Shown here one piece after another: positions 10,301-21,206 of a stretch of DNA of 64,000 bases (the stretch's first letter is position 1; the number at the start of each line of letters is the position of its first letter). Both the position numbers and the translations under genes were made by a program. The stretch is from Penium margaritaceum (Eukaryota; Streptophyta; Zygnematophyceae; Desmidiales; Peniaceae): positions 29,186 through 93,185 of the forward strand of contig SZWC01004688.1 in assembly GCA_023375785.1 (NCBI GenBank). Reading direction: 5' to 3'. Below the pieces are notes generated by a model, which worked only from the letters and a program-made list of their open reading frames with translations, searched no databases and had not been told where the DNA came from.

Positions 10301-12460
10301 GGCTTGTTCCAATTGTCTTTGCCTTGCTCTAGTTGTCTTGGGCTTTCTCCAGTTGTCTTGGGCTTGCTCCAGTTGTCTTGGACATGCTCCAGTTGTCTTG
10401 GGCTTGCTCCTGTTGTCTTGGGCGTGCTCCAGTTGTCTTGGCCTTGATCCAGCTGCCTTGGCCTTGCTCTAGTTGTATTGATCTTGCTCCAGTTGTCTTG
10501 GCCTTTCTCCAGTTGTCTTGGCCTTGATCCAGTTGTCCTGGGCTTGCTCCAGTTGTCTTCAGCTTGCTGCAGTTGTCTTTGCCTTGCTCTAGTTATCTTG
10601 GGCTTGCTCCAGTTTTCTTGGCCTTTCTCCAGGTGTCTTGGTCTTGCTCCAGTTGTCCTGGGCTTGCTCCAGTTGTCTTGGAATTGCTCCAGGTGTCCTG
10701 GGCTTCCTCCAGTTGTCTTGGACTTGCTCCAACTGTCCTGGCCAGGCTCCAATCACGTTGGACTTGCTTCAGTTGTATTGGGCTTGCTCCAGTTGTCTTC
10801 GGGCTTGCTTCTATTGTCATGGGTTTGCTCCAAATGTCTTTGGCTTGGTTCAATAGTCTTGGGCTCGCTCCAGTTGTCTTGGGTTTGCTCCAGTTATCTT
10901 GCGTTTGCTCCAGTTGTCTTGGGCTTGCTCCAGTTATGTTAGCCTTGCTCCAGTTGTCTTGGGCTTGCTCCTGTTGTCCTGGCCTTGCTCCAGTTGTCTT
11001 GGGCTTGCTTCAGTTGTCTTGGGCTTGCTCGAGTTGTCTTGGGCTTGCTCTAGTTGTCTTGGGCTTGCCTAGTTGTCTTCGGCTTGCATCAGTTGTCCTG
11101 GTCTCACTCCGGTTGCCTTGAGTTTGCTCCAGTTGTCTTGGGTTTGCTCTAGTTGCCTTGGGATTTCTCCATTTGTCATGGCCTTGGACCAGCTGTCTTG
11201 GGCTTGCTCCAGTTGTCTTGGGCTTGCTCCAGTTGTCTTGGCCTTTGCTCCAGTTGCCTTATGCTTGCTCTAGTTGTCTTGGCCTTGCTCCAGTTGTCCT
11301 TGGCTTGCTCAAGTTATCTTGGGCTTCTCCAATTGTCTTGGGCTTGCTTCAGTTGCCTTGGCCTTGCTCTAGTTGTCTTGGGCTTGCTTCAGTTGTCTTG
11401 GGCCTTCTCCAATTGTCTTGGCCTTGATCCAGCTGTCTTGGGCTTGTACCAACTGTCTTGGGCTTGCTCCAATTGGCTTGGGCTTACTCCAGTTGTCTTG
11501 GGCCTGCTCCAGTTATCTTGGGCTTGCTCCAGTTGTCTTGGCCTTGCTCCAGTTATCTTGGCCTTGATCTAGTTTTATTAAGCTTTCTCTAGTTGTCTTG
11601 ACCTTGCTCCAGTTTTCTTGGCCTTGCTCCAGATGTCCTGGGCTTGCTCTAGTTGTCTTGGGCTTGCACCAGTTGTCTTATGCTTGCTCCGGTTGTCTTG
11701 GCCTTGCTCTAGTTGTCTTGGGCTTGCTCCAGTTTTCTTGGGGTTGCTCCAGTTGTCTTGGCATTGCTCCAGTTGTCTTGGGCTTGCTCCAGTTGTCTTG
11801 GGCTTGCTCCTGTTGTCTTGGCCTTGCTCCACTTGTCTTGGGAATGCTCCAGTTATCTTGGCCTTGCTCTAGTTGTCTTGGGCTTGCTCGATTTGTCTTG
11901 GGCTTGCTCCAATTGTATTGGCCTTGCTGCAGTTGTTTTGGGCATGCTCCAGTTGTCTTGGGCTTGTTCCAGTTGTCTTGGGCTTGGTCCAGTTGTCTTG
12001 GGATTGCTCCAGTTGTCTTGGCCTTGCTCCAGTTGTTTTGGGCTTGCTCCGGTTGTCTTGGCCTTCCTCCAGTTGTCTTGGACTTGCTCCTGCTTTCTTG
12101 GCCTTGCTCCAGTTGTCTTGGGCTTGCCCCAGTTGTTTTGACCTTGCTCTAGTTGCCTTGGGCTTGCTCCAGTTGTCTTGGGCTTGTTCCAACTGTCTTT
12201 CCCTTTCTCTAGTTGTCTTGGAATTTCTCCAGTTGTCTTGGGCTTGCTCCAGTTGTCTTGGACTTGCTCAAGTTGTCTTGCGCTTGCTCCTGTTGTCTTG
12301 GGCTTGGTCCAGTTGTCTTGGCCTTGCTCTAGCTGTCTTGGCCTTGCTCTAGTTGTATTAAGCTTGCTCCAGTTGTCTTGGCCTTGCTCCAGATGTCTTG
12401 GGCTTGCTCCTGTTGTCTTGGGCTTGCTCCAGTTGTTTGGCCTTGCTCCAGTTGTCTTGG

Positions 12461-13137
12461 GCTTGCTCCTGTTGTCTTGGAATTGCTCCAGTTGTCCTGG
12501 CCTTGCTCCAGTTACCTTGGACTTGGTTCAGTTGTCTTGGGCTTGCTCCAGTTGTCTTGGGATTGCTTCAATTGTCATGGGCTTGCTCCAAATGTCTTTG
12601 GCTAGCTTCAATTGTCTTGGGCTCTCTCCAGTTTTCTTGGCTTTGCTCCAGTTATCTTGGGTTTGCTCCACTTGTCTTGGGCTAGCTCCAGTTGTCTTGG
12701 CCTTGCTCCAGTTGTCTTGGGCTTGCTCCAGTTTTCTTTGGCTTGCTCCAGTTGTCTTGGCCTTGCTCTAGTTGTCTTATGCTTGTTCCAGTTGTATTGG
12801 CCTTGCTCCAGTTGTCTTGGCCTTGCTCCAGTTGTCTTGGGCTTGCTCCAGTTGTCTTGGGCTTGCTCCACTTGTCTTGGGCTTGCTCTAGTTGTCTTGG
12901 CCTTGCTCTATTTTTCTTGGGCTTGCTCCCGTTGTCTTCGGCTTGCTCCAATGTCCTGGCCTTGCTCCAGTTGTCTTGGGCTTGATCCAGTTGTCTTGGG
13001 CTTGCTCCTGTTTTCTTGGGCTTGCTCCAGTTGTTTTGGGCTTGTTCCAGTTATCTTGGGCTTGCTCTAGTTGTCTTGGACTTGCTCCAGGTGTCTTGGG
13101 CTTGCTCCAGTTGTCTTGGGCTTGCTCCAGCTGTCTT
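12461..13137. repeat. Higher-order duplication in satellite 1, copy A
   Basis: About 677 bp of satellite 1 that recurs at 13978-14654, a constant offset of 1517 bp. The two copies share unit-specific variants, including a shortened unit ending in CCAATGTCCTGG, and differ at only about fifteen positions by eye, far less than random pairs of units. Confidence 0.75.
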
Positions 13138-13977
13138 CGGCTTGCTCCAGATGTTTTGATCTTTCTCCAGTTGTCTTGGGCTTACTCCAGTTGTCTTGGG
13201 CTTGCTCCAGTTGTCTTGGCCTTGCTCCAGTTGTCTTGGGCTTGCTCCTGTTGTCTTGGACTTGCTCCAGTTGTCCTGGCCTTGCTCCAGTTATCTTGGA
13301 CTTGCTTCAGTTGACTTGGGCTTGCTCCAGTTTGCTTGGGCTTGCTCCAATTGTCTTGGGCTTGCTCCAACTGTCTTCGGCTTGCTTCAATTGTCTCGGG
13401 CTTACTCCAGTTGTCTTCGGTTTGCTCCAGTTGTCTTGGGTTTGCTCCAGTTGTCTTAAGCTTGCTCCAATGTCTTGGCCTTGCTCCAGTTGTCTTGGGC
13501 TTGCTCCAGTTTTCTTTGGCTTGCTCCAGTTGTCTTGGCCTTGCTCCAGTTGTGTTATGCTTGTTCCAGTTGTGTTTAACTTGCTCCAGTTGTCTTGGGC
13601 TTCCTCCAGTTGTCTTGGGCTTGCTCCACTTGTCTTAGACTTGCTCCATTTTTCTTGGGCTTTCTCCAGTTGTCTTGGCCTTGCTCTAGTTTTCTTGTTC
13701 TTGCTCCAGTTGTCTTGGGCTTTCTCAAATTGTCTTGGCCTTGCTCTAGTTGTATTGGACTTGCTCCACTTGTTTTGGGTTTGCTCCAGTTTTCTTGGAC
13801 TTGCTCCAGTTGTCTTGGGCTTGCTCCACTTGTCTTAGCCTTGCTAAATGTTTCATGGTCTTTCTCTAATTGTCTTGGCCTTGCTCTAGTTTTCTTGGGC
13901 TTGCTCCAGTTGTCTTGGGCTTGCACCAATGTCCTGGCCTTGCTCCAGTTGTCTTGGGCTTGCTCCAATTGTCTTGG

Positions 13978-14654
13978 GCTTGCTCCTGTTGTCTTGGAAT
14001 TTCTCCAGTTGTCCTGGCCTTGCTCCAGTTACCTTGGACTTGGTTCAGTTGTCTTGGGCTTGCTCCAGTTGTCTTGGGCCTGCTTCAATTGTCATGGGCT
14101 TGCTCCAAATGTCTTTGGCTAGCTTCAATTGTCTTGGGCTCTCTCCAGTTGTCTTGGCTTTGCTCGAGTTATCTTGGGTTTGCTCCACTTGTCTTGGGCT
14201 TTCTCCAGTTGTCTTGGCCTTGCTCCAGTTGTCTTGGGCTTGCTCCAGTTTACTTTGGCTTGCTCCAGTTGTCTTGGCCTTGCTCTAGTTGTCTTATGCT
14301 TGTTCCAGTTGTATTGGCCTTGCTCCAGTTGTCTTGGCCTTGCTCCAGTTGTCTTGGGCTTGCTCCAGTTGTCTTGGGCTTGCTCCACTTGTCTTGGGCT
14401 TGCTCCAGTTGTCTTGGCCTTGCTCTATTTTTCTTGGGCTTGCTCCCGTTGTCTTCGGCTTGCTCCAATGTCCTGGCCTTGCTCCAGTTGTCTTGGGCTT
14501 GATCCAGTTGTCTTGGGCTTGCTCCTGTTTTCTTGGGCTTGCTCCAGTTGTTTTGGGCTTGTTCCAGTTATCTTGGGCTTGCTCTAGTTGTCTTGGACTT
14601 GCTCCAGGTGTCTTGGGCTTGCTCCAGTTGTCTTGGGCTTGCTCCAGCTGTCTT
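13978..14654. repeat. Higher-order duplication in satellite 1, copy B
   Basis: Second copy of the 677-bp block at 12461-13137, at a constant offset of 1517 bp. It ends about 100 bp before the N gap. The 840 bp between the copies is satellite of a different variant composition, so this was a block duplication rather than uniform slippage. Confidence 0.75.
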
Positions 14655-14755
14655 GGCCTTGCTCCGGTGTCTTGGGCTTGCTCAAGGTGTCCTGGGCTTG
14701 CTCCAGTTGTCTTGGCCTTGCTCCAGTTGTCTTGGGCTTGCTCCAGTTGTCTTGG

Positions 14756-15674
14756 NNNNNNNNNNNNNNNNNNNNNNNNNNNNNNNNNNNNNNNNNNNNN
14801 NNNNNNNNNNNNNNNNNNNNNNNNNNNNNNNNNNNNNNNNNNNNNNNNNNNNNNNNNNNNNNNNNNNNNNNNNNNNNNNNNNNNNNNNNNNNNNNNNNNN
14901 NNNNNNNNNNNNNNNNNNNNNNNNNNNNNNNNNNNNNNNNNNNNNNNNNNNNNNNNNNNNNNNNNNNNNNNNNNNNNNNNNNNNNNNNNNNNNNNNNNNN
15001 NNNNNNNNNNNNNNNNNNNNNNNNNNNNNNNNNNNNNNNNNNNNNNNNNNNNNNNNNNNNNNNNNNNNNNNNNNNNNNNNNNNNNNNNNNNNNNNNNNNN
15101 NNNNNNNNNNNNNNNNNNNNNNNNNNNNNNNNNNNNNNNNNNNNNNNNNNNNNNNNNNNNNNNNNNNNNNNNNNNNNNNNNNNNNNNNNNNNNNNNNNNN
15201 NNNNNNNNNNNNNNNNNNNNNNNNNNNNNNNNNNNNNNNNNNNNNNNNNNNNNNNNNNNNNNNNNNNNNNNNNNNNNNNNNNNNNNNNNNNNNNNNNNNN
15301 NNNNNNNNNNNNNNNNNNNNNNNNNNNNNNNNNNNNNNNNNNNNNNNNNNNNNNNNNNNNNNNNNNNNNNNNNNNNNNNNNNNNNNNNNNNNNNNNNNNN
15401 NNNNNNNNNNNNNNNNNNNNNNNNNNNNNNNNNNNNNNNNNNNNNNNNNNNNNNNNNNNNNNNNNNNNNNNNNNNNNNNNNNNNNNNNNNNNNNNNNNNN
15501 NNNNNNNNNNNNNNNNNNNNNNNNNNNNNNNNNNNNNNNNNNNNNNNNNNNNNNNNNNNNNNNNNNNNNNNNNNNNNNNNNNNNNNNNNNNNNNNNNNNN
15601 NNNNNNNNNNNNNNNNNNNNNNNNNNNNNNNNNNNNNNNNNNNNNNNNNNNNNNNNNNNNNNNNNNNNNNNNNN
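14756..15674. other. Assembly gap (919 N)
   Basis: A run of N inside satellite 1, with satellite units on both sides. The true length of the array across the gap is unknown. Apparent reading frames that span it have no meaning. Confidence 1.
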
Positions 15675-18600
15675 CTTGCTCCAGTTGTCTTGGCCTTGCT
15701 CCAGTTGTCTTGGCCTTGCCCCTGTTGTCTTGGCCTTGCTCCAGTTGTCTTGGCCTTGCTCCAGTTGTCTTGGGCTTGCTCCAGTTGTCTTGGACTCGCT
15801 CCAGTTGTCTTGGCCTTGCTCCAGTTGTCTTGGCCTTGCTCTGATTGTGTTACGCTTGCTCCAGTTTTCTTGGCCTTGCTCCAGTTGTCTTGGCCGTGCT
15901 CCGGTTGTCCTGGGCTTGCTCGAGTTGTCTTGGAATTGCTCCACTTGTCTTGGGCTTGCTCCATTTGTCTTGGGCTTGCTCAAATTGTCTTGGGCTTGCT
16001 CCAGTTGTCTTGGCCTTGCTCCAGTTGTTTTTGGCTTGCTCTAGTTGTCCTGGCCTTGCTCCACTTGTCTTGGCCTTGCTCCAACTGTCCTGGGCTTGCT
16101 CCAGTTGTCTTGGCCTTGCTCCAGTTGTCCTTGCTTGCTCCAGTTGTCTTGAGCTCGCCCCAGTTGTCTTGGCCTTTCTCGAGATGTCTTGGCCTTACTC
16201 CAGTTGTCTTGGCTTTGCTCCAGCTGTCTTGGCCTTGCTCCAGTTGTCTTGGGTTTGCTCAAGTTGTCTTGGGCTTCCTCCAGTTGTCTTGGGGTTTCTC
16301 CAGTTGTCTTGGCCTTGCTCCAATTGTCTTGGCCTTGCTCCATTTGTCTAGGGCTTGCTCTAGTTGTCTTGGCCTTGCTCCAGTTGTCTTGGGCTTGCTC
16401 CAGTTGTTTTGGGCATGCGCTAGTTGCCTTGGCCTTGCTCCAGTTGTTTTGGGCTTGCTCTTGTTTTCTTGGCCTTGCTTCAATTGTCCTGGGCTTGCTC
16501 CAGTTGTCCTGGCCTTGCTCCAGTCGTCTTGGGCTTGCTCCAGTTGTCCTGGGCTTGCTCGAGCTGTCTTGGGCTTGCTCAAGTTGTCTTGGGCTTTCCT
16601 AGTTTTCTTGGGCTTGCTATAGTTGTACTGGGCTCACTCCAGTTGTCTTGGGTTTGCTCCAGTTGTCTTGGGTTTGCTGCATTTGCCTTGGGCTTGCTCC
16701 ATTTGTCTTGGCCTTGCTCCAGCTGTCTTCGGCTTACTCCAGTTGTCTTGGACTTGCTCCAGTCGTCTTGGCCTTGCTCCAGTTTTCTTATGCTTGCTCT
16801 AGTTGTCTTGGCCTTTCTCTACTTGTCTTGGGCTTTCTTAAGTTGTCTTGGGCTTGCTCCAGTTGTCTTGGGCTTGTTCCAGTTGTCTTGGCCTTGCTCT
16901 ACTTGTCTTGGGCTTGCTCAAGTTTTCTTGGGCTTTCTCCAATTGTCTTTGCCTTGCTCTAGTTGTCTTGCGCTTGCTCCAATTGTCTTGGGCTTGCTCC
17001 CGTTGTCTTGGTCTTACTCCAGGTGTTTAGGGGTTGCTCCAATTTTATTGAGCTAGCTCCAGTTGTCCTTGCCTTGCTCCAGTTATCTAGGCTTTGCTCT
17101 AGTTGTATTAGGCTTGCTCTAGTTGTCTTGGCCTTGCTGCAGTTGTCTTGGCATTGCTCTAGTCGTCCTAGGCTTGCTCCATTTGTCTTGGCATTGCTCA
17201 AGTTGTCTTGGGCTTGCTCCAGTTTTCTTGGGCTTGCTCCCGTTGTCTTGGTTTTGCTCCAGTTGTCTTGGCCTTGCTCTAGTTGTATTAAGCTTGCTCT
17301 AGTTGTCTTGGCCTTGCTCCAGTTGTCTTGGCCTTGGTCCAGTTCTCCTGGGCTTGCTCCAGTTGTCTTTGGCTTGCTGTAGTTGTCTTGGACTTGCACC
17401 AGTTGTCTTGGCATTGCTCCAGTTGTCTTGGGATTGATCCAGTTGTCTTGGCCTTTCTCCAGTTGTCTTGGGCTTTCTCCAGTTGTCTTGGCCTTGCTCT
17501 TGTTGTCGTGGGATTGCTCCAGTTGTCTTGGGCTTGCGCCAAGTGTGTTGGCCTTGCTCCAGTTGTCTTGTGCTTGCTCCAGTTTTCTTTGGCTTTCTCC
17601 AGTGTTTTTGGGCTTGCTCCAGTTGTCTTGGACTCGCTCCAGTTGTCTTGGCCTTGCTCTAGTTTTGTTGGCCTTGCTCCAATTGTATTAGGCTTGCTCA
17701 AGTTTTCTTGGCCTTGCTCCAGTTGTCTTGGCCGTGCTCCGGTTGTCCTGGGCTTGCTCGAGTTGTCTTGGACTTGCTCCAGTTGTCTTGGTCTTGCTCC
17801 AGTTGTCTTGGGCTTGCTCCAGTTTTCTTGGGCTTGCTCCAGTTGTCTTGGCCTTGCTCCAGTTTTTTTGGGCTTTCTCTAGTTGTCCTGGCCTTGCTCC
17901 AGTTGTCTTGGCCTTGCTCCAACTGTCCTGGGCTTGCTCCATTTGTCTTGGCATTCTTCCAGTTTTCCTTGGCTTGCTCCAGTTATCTTGAGCTCGCTCC
18001 AGTTGTCTTGGCCTTTCTCCAGTTGTCTTGGCCTCACTCCAGTTGTCTTGGCTTTGCTCCAGCTGTCTTGGCCTTGCTCCAGTTATCATGGGATTGCTCA
18101 AGTTGTCTTTGGCTTCCTCCAGTTGTCTTGGGGTTTCTCCAGTTTTCTTGGCCTTGCTCCAATTGTCTTGGCCTTGCTTCAGATCTCTTGGGCTTGCTCC
18201 AGTTTTATTGGCCTTGCTCCACTTGTCTTGGGATTGCTCCAGATGTTTTGGGCTTGCTCCAGTTGTCTTGGCCTTGCTCCAGTTGTTTTGGGCTTGCTCT
18301 TGTTTTCTTGGCCTTGCTCCAATTGTCTTGGGCTTGCTCCAGTTGTCCTGGCCTTGCTCCAGTTGTTCTGGGCTTGCTCTAGTTGTCTTGGGCTTGCTCC
18401 AGTTGTCTTGGGCTTGCTCCAGTTGTCTTGGGATTTCCTAGTTGTCTTGGGCTTGCTTCAGTTGTCCTGGGCTCACTCCAGTTGTCTTGGGTTTGCTCCA
18501 GTTGTCTTGGGTTTGCTCCATTTACCTTATGCTTGCTCCATTTTTCTTGGCCTTGCTCCAGCTGTCTTCGGCTTGCTCCAGTTGTCTTGGACTTGCTCCA

Positions 18601-20657
18601 GTTGTCTTGGCCTTACTCCAGTTGTCTTATGCTTTCTCTAGTTGTCTTGGCCTTGCTCTAGTTGTCTTGGGCTTGCTCAAGTTGTCTTGGGCTTGCTCCA
18701 GTTGTCTTGGGCTTTCTCCAGTTGTCTTGGCCTTGCTCTAGTTGTCTTGGGCTTGATCAAGTTTTCTTGGGCTTTCTCCAATTTTTTTGGCCTTGCTCCA
18801 GTTGTCTTGGGCTTGCTCCAATTGACTTTGGCTTGCTCCCATTGTCTTGGTCTTGCTCCAGGTGTCTAGGGGTTGCTCCAGTTGTCTTGAGCTAGCTCCA
18901 GTTTTCCTTGCCTTGCTCCAATTGTCTAGGCCTTGCTCTAGTTGTATTAAGCTTGCTCTAGTTGTCTTGGCCTTGCTCCAGTTGTCTTGGCCTTGCTCCA
19001 GTTGTCAAGGGCTTGCTCCAGTTTTCTTGGGCTTGCTCTAGTTGTCTTGGGCTTGCTCTAGTTGTCTTTTGCTTGCTCCAGTTGTCTTGGCCTTGCTCTA
19101 GTTGTCTTGGGCTTGATCCAGTTGCCTTGGAATTGCTCCAGGTTCCTTGGGCTTGCTCCAGTTGGCTTGGCCTTGCTATAGTTGTCTTGGGCTTGCTCCA
19201 GTTGTCTTGGGCTTGCTCCAATTGTCTCGGCCTTGCTCCAGTTGTTTTGGGCTTCCTCCAGTTGTCTTGGGCTTGCTCCAGTTGCCTTGGTCTTGCTCTA
19301 GTTCTTTTGGGATCCTCATGTTTTCTTGGGCTTGCTCAAGTTGTCTTGGCCTTGCTCCAGTTTTCTTGGCCTTGCTCTAGTTGTATTAATCTTGCTCCAG
19401 TTGTCTTGGCCTTGCTCCAGTTGTCTTGGCCGTGCTCCGGTTGTCTTGGGCTTGCTCCAGTTGCCTTGGACTTGCTCCAGTTGTCTTGGGCTTGCTCGAG
19501 TTGTTGTGGACTTGCTCCAGTTGTCTTGGGCTTGCTCCAGTTGCATTGGGCTTGCTCCAGTTGTCTTGGCCTTGCTCCACATGTCTTGGCCTTGCTCTAG
19601 TTGTATTAAGCTTGCTCCAGTTGTCTTGGCCTTTCTTCAGTTGTCTTGGCCTTGCTCCAATTGTCCTGGGCTTGCTCCAGTTGTCTTCGACTTGCTCCAA
19701 TTGTCTTGGCCTTGTTCCAGTTATCTTGGGCTTGCTCCAGTTGTCTTGGCCTTGCTCCAAGTGTCTTGGGCTTGCTCCAGTTTTCTTGGGCTTGCTCCAG
19801 TTATCTTGGCCTTGCTCCAGTTGTCTTCGGCTTGCTTCAGTTGTCTTGTACTTTCTCTAGTTGTCCTGGCCTTCCTCCAGTTATCTTGGGCTTGCTTCAG
19901 TTGTCATGCGCTTGCTCCAGTTGTCTTGGGCTTGCTCCAATTGTCTTGGGCTTGCTCCAATTGTGTTCAGGTTGCTTCAATTGTCTTGGGCTCGCTCCAG
20001 TTGTCTTGGGTTTTCTCCAGTTGTCTTGGGCTTGCTCCAGTTGCCTTGGGCTTGCTCCAGTTGTCTTGGCCTTGCTCCAGTTGTCTTGGGTTTGCTCCAG
20101 TTGTCTTGGGCTTGCTCCAGTTGTCGTGGCCTTGCTCCAGTTGTCTTATGCTTGTTCCAGTTTTCTTGGCCTTGCTCCAGTTGTCGTGGGCTTGCTCCAG
20201 TTGTCTTGGGCTTGCTCCACTTGTGTTTGCCTTGCTCCAGTTTTCTTGGGCTTGCTCCAGTTGTCTTGGCCTTGCTCTAGTTGCCTTGGGTTTGCTCCAT
20301 TTGTCTTGGGCTTTCTCCAATTGTCTTGGCCTGCCTCCAGTTGTCTTGGGCTTGCTCCAGTTGTCTTTGGCTTGCTTGGTTGTCTTTGGCTTGCTTAGTT
20401 GTCTTGGGCTTGCTCCAGTTGTCTTGACCTCGCTCCAGTTGTCTTGACCTGGCTCCAGTTGTCTTTGCCTTGCTCTAGCTGTATTAAGCTTGCTCTAGTT
20501 GTTTTGGACTTTCTCCAATTGTCTTGGCCTTGCTCCAGGTGTCTTGGGCTTGCTCCAGTTGTCTTGGGCTTGCTCCACCTGTCTTGGCCTTGATTCAGTT
20601 GTCTTGGGCTTGCTCCAGTTGTCTTCGCCTTGCTCCAGTTGTCTTGGACTTACTCCA

Positions 20658-20780
20658 GTTCCATGTTGACTTCTCAAAGTCTAAGTCAATGCTAGGTCGC
20701 CAAGTCAAAAGTCGGAAGTCGCCCTACTTGACCCCAAGTCGACTTTCACCTGAAATTTGACTTGGGATTTGACTGTGAAA
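20658..20780. repeat. Cluster of AAGTC/GACTT motifs at the hAT 3' end
   Basis: Within about 120 bp, the pentamer AAGTC occurs about six times and its complement GACTT about three times, including the perfect 10-bp palindrome AAGTCGACTT. Short motifs repeated in both orientations next to an end are typical of the subterminal transposase-binding sites of hAT elements. No terminal inverted repeat partner is visible at the other end. Confidence 0.5.
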
Positions 20781-21206
20781 AGGCCAGAAACACTGAAAGT
20801 TTATCAAGTTCACTACATTTTTTTAAGGAGGGATCTGTTTAACTGCCCAAAAACAACATTTTTGGCTCATGATCTACCTGTTCATTGTGAGACACATATT
20901 ACCCAAGTTGCCCTAAACATCACATTTCAACATTGTTTTGTCATAAGTCATAGTCTAAGCTATCTATCTTGTTAGAGGTTCTGGAGGAGGTCTCCTCAAG
21001 CACTTGTACTTTCATGTGGATCATGTTAGATAGCATTAACACACTGGGAGGGAACTCTGCCTCAACCCTCAACTTTGGAGAGGAGGACACACATCATTGA
21101 ACAGTGGAATTGGAGCATTGGCAAAGCAGAAAAAAAAACTGGAAAGCTGTTTTGAAATATAAAATTGATCACAACACAAAAAAGCATGTGGACTTGCAAT
21201 GTAATC
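20781..21206. other. Noncoding 3' part of the hAT element
   Basis: AT-richer sequence between the subterminal motif cluster and the transposase stop. It would correspond to the 3' untranslated region of the transposase. No gene or further repeat is recognised. Confidence 0.5.

Larger units (their letters stand above)
7324..20657. repeat. Satellite 1: 20-bp tandem repeat array
   Basis: A tandem array, 13.3 kb including the gap, of a 20-bp unit with consensus CTTGCTCCAGTTGTCTTGGG, in which the last bases vary mainly between GGGC and GGCC at the join. Units keep a 20-bp register for long stretches, so three units fill each 60-bp block. The plus strand is poor in A (about one in twenty) and rich in T. 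Most units differ by one to three substitutions; rare 19- or 21-bp units shift the register. On paper it encodes hydrophobic Leu/Cys-rich chains on the plus strand and Gln/Lys/Asn-rich chains on the minus strand because 60 bp equals 20 codons. I regard these as artefacts. The array begins abruptly after the Copia flank and ends abruptly at the hAT remnant. Confidence 0.95.

Noticed and set aside
7324-20657. Long hydrophobic Leu/Cys-rich (plus) and Gln/Lys/Asn-rich (minus) reading frames
   Set aside because: They exist in several frames on both strands at once and follow the 20-bp unit; some even span the N gap. No start context or domain supports a protein.
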